From NCBI RefSeq assembly GCF_026626305.1, contig NZ_JAPNUE010000006.1:1-64000 (forward strand): a stretch of DNA of 64,000 nt, read 5' to 3'. The translations under genes were made by a program, and so were the position numbers. The stretch comes from Frigidibacter sp. RF13 (lineage in GTDB: Bacteria; Pseudomonadota; Alphaproteobacteria; Rhodobacterales; Rhodobacteraceae). The notes under the pieces were generated by a model. The model was not told the origin of the DNA. It made no database searches and saw nothing but the letters and a program-made list of their open reading frames with translations. Each line of letters opens with the position of its first letter. Position 1 is the stretch's first letter. Shown one piece after another: positions 55,787 to 64,000 of this stretch.

Positions 55787-56371
55787 CTAGTCGAGGTAAC
55801 GGGCGGCGGTGGCCAGTTCCTCTTGCGTGTTCACATTCATGAACGGATCGGGTTCGGTCGCAGGAAAGGTCGCGCGCGCAGCGCCGACTTGGTCTGCCCA
55901 CTGCCCCAGCCGCCGTTCCGCGCGGGCAAGCGCCGCTTCAAGCGGCGCGCGCAGCGCCACGGGCCACAGGCCGGCCGTCGGATGGGCGCGGTCTGCGCTT
56001 TCAGCAATGGCGGGGCCGCCGTCGCCCGCTAGCATCAGTCGCGCAACCAGATCGCCGGGAATGAAGGGTGTATCGACCGCCATGGTCGCCAGATGCGTCG
56101 CGCCTGTGGCCCCCGCCCAGTCGAGGCCCGCCAGCAGCCCCGCCATCGGCCCCGCGCCGCCGCCGTCCTTATCGGGCAGGACCGGCAGGTCAAATGCGCC
56201 GAACCTCGCGGGATCGCCATTGGCCGAGAGCGCGAGCATTTCGACCTGAGGCTCAAACCTTTCGATCGCGCTTGACAGAAGTGAACCGGCGCCGAAGGGC
56301 AGAAGCGCCTTGTCGGCGCCGCCCATCCGCTGTCCGGCGCCGCCAGCGAGAATGAGGCCGAAGATGCGCAT
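55787..56371 (-). CDS. mobA: Molybdenum cofactor guanylyltransferase
   Basis: A 194-residue nucleotidyltransferase that attaches GMP to molybdopterin. The signature LILAGGAGQRMGGADKALLP binds GTP, and the Mg-binding Asp is in MAVDTPFIP. It starts MRIFG. With moaB at 63.3 kb it suggests use of molybdoenzymes such as nitrate reductase or DMSO reductase. Confidence 0.93.
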   Translation of the reverse strand: MRIFGLILAGGAGQRMGGADKALLPFGAGSLLSSAIERFEPQVEMLALSANGDPARFGAFDLPVLPDKDGGGAGPMAGLLAGLDWAGATGATHLATMAVDTPFIPGDLVARLMLAGDGGPAIAESADRAHPTAGLWPVALRAPLEAALARAERRLGQWADQVGAARATFPATEPDPFMNVNTQEELATAARYLD

Positions 56372-56407
56372 GTGAACCGACCCTTTACGCTTATGGGGCC
56401 GCGTTTC

Positions 56408-57010
56408 TTATTGGGTTGCGACCAGTTGTTCGACCAGAAGCGGTTTGTTGTCGTCGGGACTGTCGTCTGTGTATTTCTGCGTCTGAACACCCGGTATTTC
56501 GGCGAAGCTTTTCATGATCTTGCCCGGGAAATAACTGCGCCGCACAGCGTCGAAGCCCGGCAGGTCGCGCAGGATCGCGCTGATCGACGTGCCGCACAGG
56601 GCCTTGCCGACCGCGCCGTTGGCTTCCGCGCGCTGGAGCGCCAACTCGGCGACCTCGGGGCTGACCAGAACCGTCTGCTTGACCACATAGTAGGTTTCGC
56701 GCGCGTGGTAATCGATGTAATACTGTTCCATCCGCGGCGTGATGCCGTAGTGCAGGTCATTGCGCTCGGGCGCGGCCGGATTGGTCCAGGTGCCTGCGGG
56801 GTCGAAGATCACCCGCTGGCTGCCATTGATCAGAAGGCCGGAATGCGCCCCTTCGCCGCCAAGCGTGCGTACCACGGTGATCAGCGAGATCGACGGCGGC
56901 TCGGACGAGACATAGCGTGCCCGCGCGACCGCCTCGTCGGGTGCCCAGACGGGTTCCGCGCAGTTGGCAAGGAACAGCGGCAGAATCAGAACAAGAAGTA
57001 GTCGGCGCAT
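56408..57010 (-). CDS. Hypothetical lipoprotein
   Basis: A 200-residue protein with a clear signal-II sequence (RRLLLVLILPLFLANC, lipobox LANC). The mature part has conserved-looking blocks such as HSGLLINGSQRVIFDPAGTW and YYIDYHARETYYVVKQTVLV, suggesting an NlpC/P60-like or papain-like fold. That is only a guess; I see no certain catalytic triad. It precedes mobA in the same direction. Confidence 0.75.
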   Translation of the reverse strand: MRRLLLVLILPLFLANCAEPVWAPDEAVARARYVSSEPPSISLITVVRTLGGEGAHSGLLINGSQRVIFDPAGTWTNPAAPERNDLHYGITPRMEQYYIDYHARETYYVVKQTVLVSPEVAELALQRAEANGAVGKALCGTSISAILRDLPGFDAVRRSYFPGKIMKSFAEIPGVQTQKYTDDSPDDNKPLLVEQLVATQ

Positions 57011-57035
57011 CGGATCATACCAAACCAGCTAGATG

Positions 57036-57170
57036 TCAGGCGTTTACCAGCGCCATAAAAATCAGGATGCCGATAATAACGATCACCGCCCATTTGGTGA
57101 AGGTCACGAACCCTGCAAAGGTCTGTTCCTGCGCCTTGATGTTCATGCTGCCGGGCTTGTGCTCTGCCAT
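57036..57170 (-). CDS. aa3-type cytochrome c oxidase subunit IV
   Basis: A 44-residue protein: MAEHKPGSMNIKAQEQTFAG, then FVTFTKWAVIVIIGILIFMA and LVNA. This matches the short, single-membrane-helix subunit IV of alphaproteobacterial aa3 oxidases, with its conserved EQTFAGF stretch before the helix. It lies alone, away from the main oxidase genes, as is usual. Confidence 0.9.
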   Translation of the reverse strand: MAEHKPGSMNIKAQEQTFAGFVTFTKWAVIVIIGILIFMALVNA

Positions 57171-57220
57171 GATCCTTGTCCCTTCGGTTGGTCGCGGTGG
57201 ATTTAGCCTATTCCGTCCGC

Positions 57221-57280
57221 CCTGTCACGGGGCCTGTCACGGGGCCTGTCACGGGGCCTGTGATGGGGCCTGTGACGAGT
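57221..57280. repeat. 12-bp tandem repeat
   Basis: Five copies of CCTGTCACGGGG (first three perfect, the last two with a few changes) lie between the oxidase-subunit gene and the DUF6173-like gene. A thirteenth-base-extended copy, TGTCACGGGGCCT, also occurs at 57791-57803 near the other end of the next gene. Probably slippage-prone spacer DNA. Confidence 0.85.
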
Positions 57281-57293
57281 CGGTCGCGCGGGC

Positions 57294-57833
57294 TCACGCC
57301 CCTTTGGTTTTCTTGGCCTTTCCGGTCTTCTTCTTCGGCCCGAGTTCGGCGGCGAGGCGGAAGCCGATGCGGCGCGGTTCCTCGATCTCGGGCGCCCGCG
57401 TCATCGCGCGCAGCATCACGTTCAGCTGGGTCACATGCTGGATCAGCTGGGTGCGGTTGCCCTCTTCGTCGCGGCCATAGAAGGTGACGATATCGGGGGC
57501 GAAATAGCCGATTCCCTCGATCCGCATCACGCCCGTTTCGCTGCCCGCGAACCCCATGGCCACCTCATGGGCATCGTCCAGCCGCTCCTCGAAATTCTTG
57601 ATGTACAGGATCAGCCGCTCATAGGCCCATTGGGCGGGGCTCTTGTCCTCGACCGGCTCGGCGGCGATTCCGGCGGGCAGGGGCAGCATCTCGGCCGTCG
57701 GCGGCAGGTCGTCGCACGCAGGTGCCACGCGGGCGCGGGGCAGGGCGGCCGCCTCCATCGCCTCGGCCGAAGTCATGATCGTGTCGGCCATGTCACGGGG
57801 CCTCAGATCGCGGGGTTCCTTGCGGCCTGCCAT
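57294..57833 (-). CDS. DUF6173-family protein
   Basis: A 179-residue protein with a core AQWAYERLILYIKNFEERLD, then EVAMGFAGSETGVMRIEGIG and YFAPDIVTFYGRDEEGNRTQ, and a Lys-rich tail. It fits the DUF6173 family of unknown function. Two starts are possible: 57833 (GGGAGG upstream, overlapping the preceding hydrolase gene by 31 bp) or 57791 (MADTIM). No signal or membrane segment. Confidence 0.75.
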   Translation of the reverse strand: MAGRKEPRDLRPRDMADTIMTSAEAMEAAALPRARVAPACDDLPPTAEMLPLPAGIAAEPVEDKSPAQWAYERLILYIKNFEERLDDAHEVAMGFAGSETGVMRIEGIGYFAPDIVTFYGRDEEGNRTQLIQHVTQLNVMLRAMTRAPEIEEPRRIGFRLAAELGPKKKTGKAKKTKGA

Positions 57834-58861
57834 CGGTCGACGCCTCCCTCATCGCGCACTTTTATCACCCGCCCTGCCTTCCACAGATGATTGAGATGCG
57901 CAACCGCCTCGACCAGCGCCAGCCCATATTCGCCCTCGCCGATCTCGCGCTTGTAAAGCGGCGCGAAACATTCGATCGCCGTGCGCGGTCGGTCGATATG
58001 GGCAAGAAGCCGCGCAAGCGCGCCTTCGTGGTTGTCGATCATCTGGTTCAGGCGGAAAGGCAGGCCGCGGAACGGCAGCTTGTGGCCGGGCAGCACCAGC
58101 TGGCGGTCGGTCGCATGGGTCTGGAAGGCGCGGCAGCTGTCCAGCCAGTCGGCGACCGGATCGGCCAGCGGTTCAGTCGCATAGACGCCGAGGTTGGGCG
58201 AGATGCCGGGCAGAAGCTGGTCGCCGCCGATCACGATCTCGCCATCCACCGACCAGAAGGTCGCCTGTTCCGGCGCATGGCCGTTGCCGATCCTGACCCG
58301 CCAGTCGCGCCTGCCCATCGAGATGTGGCCGCCTTCCGCGATCCTCGTGAAGCCCAAGGGCATGGGCTCCACCACATCGGCGAAATTGAAAGGCCGCTCG
58401 CCCGCCCGGCGGTCAAGAAGCGCCTCGTCCATCCCCGCCGCCCGCCAGAAGGCGATCGATTCGGGCAGGGGCAGAGCCTGTTCGTCAAGCGTCAGCATAC
58501 GGGCGAAAAGCCAGGCGGTGCGGGTTGTGACCAGCTCGGCACCACGTGCCTGAAACCAGCCGGCAAGGCCGATATGGTCGGGGTGATGATGCGTCACCAC
58601 CACCCGGCGGACCGGGCGCCCGCCCAAGGGTCCGGCGAAGATGTCTTCCCAGATCGCCTTGGTCTTGCGGCTCTTTAGTCCGGTGTCGATCAGCGTCCAG
58701 CCGTCGCCATCCTCAAGCGCGTAGACATTCACATGGTCAAGCGCCATCGGCAGCGGCAGGCGCAGCCACAGGATGCCCGGCGCCACTTCGATGCCCTCAC
58801 CGGGCGCGGGCGCCTCCGCGAATGGCTGGCTCAGGCCCGACGCTGGCGCGGGCTGGTCCAT
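57803..58861 (-). CDS. Metallo-beta-lactamase-fold hydrolase
   Basis: A 352-residue zinc hydrolase with the metal-binding motif THHHPDHIGLAGWFQARGAE, a further His in IGNGHAPEQATF and an Asp in GGDQLLPGISPNLG. The C-terminal 90 residues resemble the winged-helix tail of LACTB2-like enzymes. The ATG overlaps the acyl-CoA dehydrogenase stop (TGATG), so they are coupled. A thioesterase role in the same pathway is plausible but unproven. Confidence 0.88.
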   Translation of the reverse strand: MDQPAPASGLSQPFAEAPAPGEGIEVAPGILWLRLPLPMALDHVNVYALEDGDGWTLIDTGLKSRKTKAIWEDIFAGPLGGRPVRRVVVTHHHPDHIGLAGWFQARGAELVTTRTAWLFARMLTLDEQALPLPESIAFWRAAGMDEALLDRRAGERPFNFADVVEPMPLGFTRIAEGGHISMGRRDWRVRIGNGHAPEQATFWSVDGEIVIGGDQLLPGISPNLGVYATEPLADPVADWLDSCRAFQTHATDRQLVLPGHKLPFRGLPFRLNQMIDNHEGALARLLAHIDRPRTAIECFAPLYKREIGEGEYGLALVEAVAHLNHLWKAGRVIKVRDEGGVDRWQAARNPAI

Positions 58862-60552
58862 CACGCTTCCAGATCGTCGGGCGACAGGGCGTAAAGCCCA
58901 TCCGCCCCCGCGCGCGCCTCGGCCAGAGCCGAGGCGTGATCGGGCAAAAGGCGCGTCATGTAGACGGCGGCAAGCCGCGCGCGTGCCGAAGAGGGGCCCG
59001 CGACCCGCGCCGCCTTCAGATGGAAATGCGCGCCAAGCACCCGGCCGAAGGCGCGGGCATAGGGAACAGCCCCCGCGAACCGGTCCTGCATCTGTTGGCC
59101 AAGGAGCGTCTCGGTCGCCTCGCGCAGGTTTTGGGCAGCTGACCAGACCTCTTTCGACAGCGCAGGCAGCGCAGCCCGCGACGCCTCGGCGCCCGCGTCG
59201 ATCTCGTCGAGCAGGCGGAAGGCCGCCTCGCCCTGATCCATCATCTTGCGGCCGACGAGGTCCATCGCCTGGATGCCGTTCGTGCCTTCATATATCGGCG
59301 TGATCCGCACATCGCGCAGATATTGCGCCGCGCCGGTTTCCTCGATGAACCCCATGCCGCCGTGGATCTGCACGCCCATGTCGGCGACGCGGCAGCCCAC
59401 ATCGGTGCCGAACCCTTTAGCGATCGGGGTCAGAAGCGCCCCCCGCGCCGCCCAATCGGCAGCAGCGGTGGCCTTGGCCATGTCGAGCGCGCCCGCGCAG
59501 GCCAACGCGATGGCACGTGCTGCGAAAATCTCGGCCTTCATCGTCGCCAACATCCGCCGCACGTCGGCATGATCGATGATCGGCCCCATCTGCTGGCGCT
59601 CTCGCGCATAGGCCAGCGCCTTCTGATAAGCGGCCTCGGCCATGCCCACGCCCTGCACGCCCACGGCAAGGCGGGCGTTGTTCATCATGGTGAACATCGC
59701 GGCCATGCCCTTGTGCGGCTCGCCGACCATCCAGCCCGTCGCGCCTTCATAGGCCATCACGCAGGTGGGCGAGCCATGAATGCCAAGCTTGTGTTCAAGG
59801 CTCACGACCTTCAGGTTGTTCGGCTGTCCGGGCCTGCCGTTCGCGTCCGGCAGATATTTCGGCACGAGGAAGAGCGAAATGCCCTTGGTGCCGCTCGCGC
59901 CGTCGGGCAGGCGGGCGAGAACCGCGTGGCTCACATTCTCGAATGCGTCACTGTCGCCCCAGGTGATGAAGATCTTCTGGCCGGTGATCGCATAGGTGCC
60001 GTCGCCCAATGGCTCCGCCTTCGTGCGCAGCGCGCCGACGTCCGACCCTGCCTGCGGCTCGGTCAGGTTCATCGTCCCCGACCATTCACCCGAGATGAGC
60101 TTCGGCAGGTAAAGCGCCTTCAGATCGTCACTCGCATGCGCCTCAAGCGCCTCGATCTGGCCCTGGGTCAGAAGCGGATTGAGCTGCAGGGCGAGGCAGG
60201 CGCCCGACATCATGTCCTGCACCGCCATGTTCAGAAGTTGCGGCAGGCCCATGCCGCCATGCTCCGGCCCGGCGGAGAGGCCGATCCAGCCACCCGCCCC
60301 CCATTGACCCAGCGCCTCGGCAAAACCGGGCGAGGAACGCACGATGCCGTTTTCCAGCCGTGCGGGCGTCAGATCGCCGTTGCGGTTCAGGGGCGCGATC
60401 ACCTCGTCGCACATCCGCGCCGCCTCGGTCAGGATCGCCTGCGCGGTTTCGGGGGTCGCATCCGCGAACCTTTCGGTGGCGCCGATTTCCGCGAGAGGGA
60501 CGATATGGTCGAGGATGAAGGTGACCTCGTTCACCGCGGATCTGTAGGACAT
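58861..60552 (-). CDS. Acyl-CoA dehydrogenase (DmdC-type)
   Basis: A 563-residue FAD enzyme of the long subgroup that includes 3-methylmercaptopropionyl-CoA dehydrogenase DmdC. The catalytic Glu is in YEGTNGIQAMDLVGRKMMDQ, and TEPQAGSDVGALRTKAEPLG binds substrate/FAD. An extra C-terminal domain (LREATETLLGQQMQDRFAGA) is typical of the subgroup. GAGGGGAAC precedes the ATG at 60552. Electrons would go to ETF and then the ETF-QO encoded nearby. The substrate (DMSP product or other acyl-CoA) is not determined. Confidence 0.9.
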   Translation of the reverse strand: MSYRSAVNEVTFILDHIVPLAEIGATERFADATPETAQAILTEAARMCDEVIAPLNRNGDLTPARLENGIVRSSPGFAEALGQWGAGGWIGLSAGPEHGGMGLPQLLNMAVQDMMSGACLALQLNPLLTQGQIEALEAHASDDLKALYLPKLISGEWSGTMNLTEPQAGSDVGALRTKAEPLGDGTYAITGQKIFITWGDSDAFENVSHAVLARLPDGASGTKGISLFLVPKYLPDANGRPGQPNNLKVVSLEHKLGIHGSPTCVMAYEGATGWMVGEPHKGMAAMFTMMNNARLAVGVQGVGMAEAAYQKALAYARERQQMGPIIDHADVRRMLATMKAEIFAARAIALACAGALDMAKATAAADWAARGALLTPIAKGFGTDVGCRVADMGVQIHGGMGFIEETGAAQYLRDVRITPIYEGTNGIQAMDLVGRKMMDQGEAAFRLLDEIDAGAEASRAALPALSKEVWSAAQNLREATETLLGQQMQDRFAGAVPYARAFGRVLGAHFHLKAARVAGPSSARARLAAVYMTRLLPDHASALAEARAGADGLYALSPDDLEA

Positions 60553-60686
60553 CTGTTCCCCTCGCCTTGGCAACCGGCGGCATAGCGCGTAAATCAGGGC
60601 GCAGCATCACCAAATGGCGCCCGTTTCACCCATCATTGCCGCTGGGTCAGGCGCCCGCAACCCGCAACGCAGCGTCACGGATCCTC

Positions 60687-61637
60687 TTGACCGAGCTTCT
60701 TCCCCCAACTGCCGAAGGCCTCGGCCACGCCGCCCGCCATCTGGCGGAGGGGCGCCTCGTCGCTTTCCCGACCGAGACGGTCTATGGCCTTGGCGGCGAT
60801 GCGCGCGACGACCGGGCGGTGGCCTCGATATTCGCGGCCAAGGGGCGGCCCGCCTTCAATCCGCTTATCGTCCATGTGCCCGACATGGCCGCCGCCGCGC
60901 GTCTCGCGGTCTTTTCCGATCCGGCGCTGCGGCTGGCTGCGGCTTTCTGGCCCGGCGCCCTGACGCTCGTCCTGCCGATGCGGGACGACAGCGGTCTCTC
61001 GCCCCTCGTTTCCGCGGGCCTTCCGAGCGTCGCGATCCGCATGCCCGCCCATCCGGTGGCGGTGGCACTGTTACATTCGTTCGGCGGCCCGGTGGCGGCG
61101 CCCTCGGCCAATCCTTCCGGTCGCATCAGCCCGACACGGGCCGAGCATGTACTGGACGGCTTAGCGGGGCGCATCGCGGCGGTACTTGACGGCGGCGCCT
61201 GCCCGGTTGGGGTGGAGTCCACCATCATCGGCCTTGAACCGCGCCCCACGCTCCTTCGCCCCGGCGGCATCCCGGTCGAGGCGATCGAGGAGTGTCTCGG
61301 CGTGCGGCTTGCGGCGCCCGATCCCGCACCCCTGCGCCCCAACGCCCCCGGCCAACTGTCGAGCCACTATGCGCCCAGCGCCGCGGTCATGCTGGAGGTG
61401 ACCGCTCCGCGGCCGGACGATGTCTGGATCGGCTTCGGATCACGGACCGGGACCGAAGGCCTCAACCTCTCGCCCTCCGGCGATCTGGTCGAGGCGGCCG
61501 CGAACCTCTTTCACTACCTGCGCGAGGCGGACCGCTGCGCCGGATCTGGGGGACGGATCGCCGTTGCGCCCATCCCTGAGAAGGGCCTCGGCCGCGCGAT
61601 CAACGATCGCCTCCGCCGCGCCGCTGCCCCGCGTTGA
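60687..61637 (+). CDS. tsaC: L-threonylcarbamoyladenylate synthase (Sua5-type)
   Basis: A 316-residue enzyme that makes threonylcarbamoyl-AMP for the t6A37 tRNA modification. The YrdC domain has FPTETVYGLGGDARDDRAVA, PSVAIRMPAHPVAVALLHSF and APSANPSGRISPTRAEHVLD, followed by the linker PGQLSSHYAPSA and a Sua5 C-terminal domain. The TTG at 60687 fits the family N-terminus; an extension to 60567 would overlap the divergent dehydrogenase promoter. Confidence 0.92.
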   Translation: MTELLPPTAEGLGHAARHLAEGRLVAFPTETVYGLGGDARDDRAVASIFAAKGRPAFNPLIVHVPDMAAAARLAVFSDPALRLAAAFWPGALTLVLPMRDDSGLSPLVSAGLPSVAIRMPAHPVAVALLHSFGGPVAAPSANPSGRISPTRAEHVLDGLAGRIAAVLDGGACPVGVESTIIGLEPRPTLLRPGGIPVEAIEECLGVRLAAPDPAPLRPNAPGQLSSHYAPSAAVMLEVTAPRPDDVWIGFGSRTGTEGLNLSPSGDLVEAAANLFHYLREADRCAGSGGRIAVAPIPEKGLGRAINDRLRRAAAPR

Positions 61638-61672
61638 AGCCAAATGTCCCGGGCCGCACATCGGACCTTGCG

Positions 61673-61740
61673 GCCCTCTTCGCTGGGGGGGTGACTGTGC
61701 CGGAACGGAGCGAAGTGGGCTGGCAGGCCCGATGAGCGGC
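61673..61740. repeat. REP-like intergenic repeat, copy 3, with hairpin
   Basis: GGAGCGAAGTGGGCTGGCAG then GCCCGATGAGC (61707-61737) matches the copies at 17831 and 26169. An upstream complementary CCCTCTTCGCT (61674-61684) can fold back onto AGCGAAGTGGG (61709-61719). It lies between the convergent tsaC and yqgE genes and may act as a terminator. Confidence 0.6.
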
Positions 61741-61754
61741 CCGTCCTTCGCCCT

Positions 61755-62309
61755 TCACGCATTGCCCGCCGTCGAAGAGAGCGAAAGAGGATCGACGCCG
61801 ATCGACCTGAGCGCGGATGTCCATTTTCGCGCATCCGGCAGGCCGAAGATCAACTCCTCTTCGGCGTCGCAGGTCAGCCAGCCATTGTCGCGTATCTCGC
61901 CTTCAAGCTGGCCCGGCCCCCAGCCTGCATAGCCAAGCGCCAGCATCGACCTTTCCGGCCCATCGCCTTCGGCGAGCGCCTGAAGGATATCGAGCGTCGC
62001 GGTCATGCCGAATCTTCCGTCCACGCGCAGCGTCGAGCCCTCACCCTCGTAATCGCCCGAATGCAGCACGAAGCCGCGCGCATGTTCGACCGGTCCGCCA
62101 AAATGAACGCGGATGTCGCGCGACCTGTCGCTGCGCGGAATGCCGAGCTGGTTGAGAAGCGCATCGAAGCGCAGGTCCCGCGCCGGCTTGTTCACGATCA
62201 GACCCATCGCCGCCTCGTGCGTGTGGACGCAGAGGAAGACCACGCTATGTTCAAAGCGCGGATCGCCCATGCCCGGCATCGCGATCAAGAGTTTGCCTGT
62301 GAGGTCCAT
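61755..62309 (-). CDS. YqgE/AlgH family protein
   Basis: A 184-residue cytosolic protein: MDLTGKLLIAMPGMGDPRFE, SVVFLCVHTHEAAMGLIVNK, and VHFGGPVEHARGFVLHSGDY. This is the DUF179/AlgH family, conserved but functionally unclear. GAGGAG precedes the ATG at 62309; an upstream in-frame start would overlap the divergent gene. It ends 15 bp after a REP-like repeat. Confidence 0.92.
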   Translation of the reverse strand: MDLTGKLLIAMPGMGDPRFEHSVVFLCVHTHEAAMGLIVNKPARDLRFDALLNQLGIPRSDRSRDIRVHFGGPVEHARGFVLHSGDYEGEGSTLRVDGRFGMTATLDILQALAEGDGPERSMLALGYAGWGPGQLEGEIRDNGWLTCDAEEELIFGLPDARKWTSALRSIGVDPLSLSSTAGNA

Positions 62310-62435
62310 GCCTGCTCTCCTCGGCCCGATGATCGCGCTCTCCCGGCACGAATGCAAGCCGGGCGTCCGGGCCGATGACATGGCCTTGACGTGGAAGTGA
62401 TTTCCCTTGGGCATGGTTCTGCCTATCTAGGGCAT

Positions 62436-63248
62436 ATGGAAATTCGGAAGATGCATTCTGTCGTTCTCTTCATCGCCGCCGCCCTTTCCGGCGGCCCTTC
62501 GGCTGCGCAGAACCTGCCGGACGATCTGATCCGCGCCGAGATCCTGCCCGGCTGGCAGACCGAGGACGGCACCCGTATGGCGGCGCTACACCTGACCTTC
62601 GCGCCGGGCTGGAAGACCTATTGGCGCAGCCCCGGCGAGGCGGGCATTCCGCCGGAATTCGACTGGTCTGCTTCGCAGAATGTCGGATCGGTGCGCCTGC
62701 ACTGGCCAAGACCGCAGGTCTACGAAATCTCCGGCTACCGGACGCTCGTGTACCCTGATGAGCTCGTCCTTCCGGTCGAGATCATCGCAGCGGCGCCCGG
62801 CCAGCCGGTCACACTTTCTGCAAGCGTCAATCTCGGCGTATGCGACGAGATCTGCGTACCGGTGAGCTTCTCGGTCAGCGCCGACCTGTCCGGCACCTCT
62901 GCGCCCGACCCGGCGATCCGCGCAGCACTTGCGCAGATGCCGGAGGATGCAGCGCGGCGGGGCCTTGCGGCGGCGCGCTGTACGGCCGAGCCGATCCGCG
63001 ACGGGATGCGGCTGACAGCCGACATTCCCTTCCCGGCTCCGGCGCAGGACAGCTTTGCGGTGGTGGAGCTTGACGATCGCGCCGTCTGGGTCGCGCCGGT
63101 CGAGACCAGGGTGGGCGGGCAGGGGATGGTTCAGGTCTCAGACCTTGTGCCCGCGAATGCGAAGCCCTTCGCGCTCAGCCGGTCTGCGGTGCGGCTGACC
63201 GTATTCAGCGGCGGGGATGTCGTGGAGTTCGACGGCTGCAAGGGCTGA
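62436..63248 (+). CDS. DsbD N-terminal-domain-like secreted protein
   Basis: A 270-residue exported protein. After a signal peptide (HSVVLFIAAALSGGPSAAQ) comes a beta-rich domain like the N-terminal alpha domain of DsbD: LTFAPGWKTYWRSPGEAGIP, WPRPQVYEISGYRTLVYPDE, and a cysteine motif GVCDEICVPVSF. The membrane and thioredoxin domains of DsbD are absent, so it is a stand-alone periplasmic module, perhaps for copper or cytochrome thiol chemistry. Met at 62436 or 62451 is the start. Confidence 0.8.
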   Translation: MEIRKMHSVVLFIAAALSGGPSAAQNLPDDLIRAEILPGWQTEDGTRMAALHLTFAPGWKTYWRSPGEAGIPPEFDWSASQNVGSVRLHWPRPQVYEISGYRTLVYPDELVLPVEIIAAAPGQPVTLSASVNLGVCDEICVPVSFSVSADLSGTSAPDPAIRAALAQMPEDAARRGLAAARCTAEPIRDGMRLTADIPFPAPAQDSFAVVELDDRAVWVAPVETRVGGQGMVQVSDLVPANAKPFALSRSAVRLTVFSGGDVVEFDGCKG

Positions 63249-63335
63249 GGCCCTACCAAACCTCCTCGTGCACTTCGCTTCTCGTCGGTCGCCCCGCGAG
63301 GAGTGCACGCAGTGCGTCGACGAGCCGCCGCCGCG

Positions 63336-63878
63336 CTATTTCCGCCGCTTGTGCTCGTCTAGACGCGGCATGATCTCGACGAAATTGCAGGGCCGGTGGC
63401 GGTAGTCGAGCTGCCACTTCAATATTTCGTCCCAGGCGTCCCGACAGGCGCCGGGACTGCCCGGCAAGGCAAAAAGATAGGTCCCGCCCGCCACACCGCC
63501 GGTCGCGCGGCTTTGCACCGCCGATGTGCCGATCTTCTGCATCGAGACCATGGTGAAGACCGTGCCGAAGGCCTCAATCTCTTTCTCATAGACATCGCGA
63601 TGCGCCTCGACCGTGACGTCGCGGCCGGTGAGCCCAGTTCCGCCGGTCGAGATCACCACGTCGACGCCCGGATCGGCCACCCATTCGCGAAGCTTCGCGG
63701 TAATCTCGGCCCGCTCGTCAGGCAGGATCGCGCGATGGGCCAGCAGATGACCGGCAGCGGCCAGCCGCTCGACCAAAGTGTCGCCCGACCGGTCTTCCGC
63801 CAGCCCGCGCGTGTCGGATACCGTGAGGACCGCGATCCTGACCGGAATGAAATCCCTGGTTTCGTCAATGCGACTCAT
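63336..63878 (-). CDS. moaB: Molybdenum cofactor biosynthesis protein MoaB
   Basis: A 180-residue MoaB/Mog-fold protein that binds or adenylylates molybdopterin. The core is [40 protein letters not shown] and [20 protein letters not shown]. Its start overlaps the stop of the upstream uracil-DNA glycosylase gene as ATGA. It complements mobA in this window. Confidence 0.93.
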   Translation of the reverse strand: MSRIDETRDFIPVRIAVLTVSDTRGLAEDRSGDTLVERLAAAGHLLAHRAILPDERAEITAKLREWVADPGVDVVISTGGTGLTGRDVTVEAHRDVYEKEIEAFGTVFTMVSMQKIGTSAVQSRATGGVAGGTYLFALPGSPGACRDAWDEILKWQLDYRHRPCNFVEIMPRLDEHKRRK

Positions 63879-64000
63879 GCCTTGTCCCTGAGCCTCGCCT
63901 TCACTTCCAAGAGGTCCGCCCAGGCCTCGCGCTTCGCGGCCGGATTGCGGAGCAGATAGGCCGGGTGGGTCATCGGCAGGGTCGGCCGCCCGAAGGCCTC
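63875..64000 (-). CDS. Uracil-DNA glycosylase (family 4), 3' end only
   Basis: The last 41 codons are present, read from the window edge: [20 protein letters not shown], then [20 protein letters not shown] and a final Ala. [11 protein letters not shown] is the conserved C-terminal motif with the catalytic-loop His of family-4 (Fe-S) uracil-DNA glycosylases. The gene continues beyond 64,000. Its stop overlaps the moaB start. Confidence 0.85.
   Translation of the reverse strand, partial: EAFGRPTLPMTHPAYLLRNPAAKREAWADLLEVKARLRDKA

Noticed and set aside
57221..57280. Tandem repeats as a CRISPR array
   Set aside because: Units are 12 bp, contiguous without spacers, and no cas genes are present.

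Overview
The window is high-GC DNA that looks like a chromosome segment of a Rhodobacterales/Rhodobacteraceae alphaproteobacterium. Supporting signs are a 44-residue aa3-type cytochrome oxidase subunit IV gene, a MarR/OmpR pair resembling petP-petR, a gcvT-gcvH-gcvP operon behind a tandem glycine riboswitch, an xseB-ispA-dxs isoprenoid block, ETF-ubiquinone oxidoreductase, and the dnaX-ybaB order. All calls come from reading the sequence and translations. No database search was run.

Layout. Positions 1-17.9 kb are mostly accessory. They hold an IS6-type transposase remnant, a polyamine/opine-type ABC transporter operon with an SDR gene (346-5104, minus) divergent from a LuxR-type regulator, and a decayed IS3-like element (about 6047-7476) that cut off the 5' part of a quinone oxidoreductase gene. 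A set of small redox enzymes with LysR, AraC and TetR regulators follows, then a copper module (copA-cueR) behind a textbook CueR promoter.

17.9-36.9 kb is mainly housekeeping: dnaX, ybaB, zapE, two oxidoreductases, ilvE, petP-petR, an HDAC-like amidohydrolase, xseB, ispA, dxs, an SPFH/flotillin protein, an L,D-transpeptidase, a nitrilase-fold enzyme, mnmH, and an S41-peptidase gene broken by an in-frame TGA.

37,477-42,070 is a compact (about 4.6 kb) integrative element in the 3' end of tRNA-Ala(CGC). A 14-bp direct repeat reproduces the last 14 nt of the tRNA. It carries a P4-type tyrosine integrase, an AlpA-like regulator, a string of very small overlapping genes, an HTH replication-like protein, an HTH plus HGGxSTGP-motif protein and a small lipoprotein, but no virion genes. 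A 41-bp block with matched spacing recurs just inside both ends, probably integrase arm sites. This is the most interesting object in the window.

42.1-64 kb is again conserved: tRNA-Ala, trxC, a DUF3775 gene, azlCD, the glycine-cleavage operon, ispE, a TPR protein, ETF-QO, greA, mobA, the tiny oxidase subunit gene, a DUF6173-like gene, a metallo-beta-lactamase-fold hydrolase, a DmdC-type acyl-CoA dehydrogenase, a Sua5-type tsaC, yqgE, a DsbD-alpha-like secreted protein, moaB, and the 3' end of a family-4 uracil-DNA glycosylase gene running off the window. A short REP-like repeat recurs in three intergenic spots (17.8, 26.2 and 61.7 kb).
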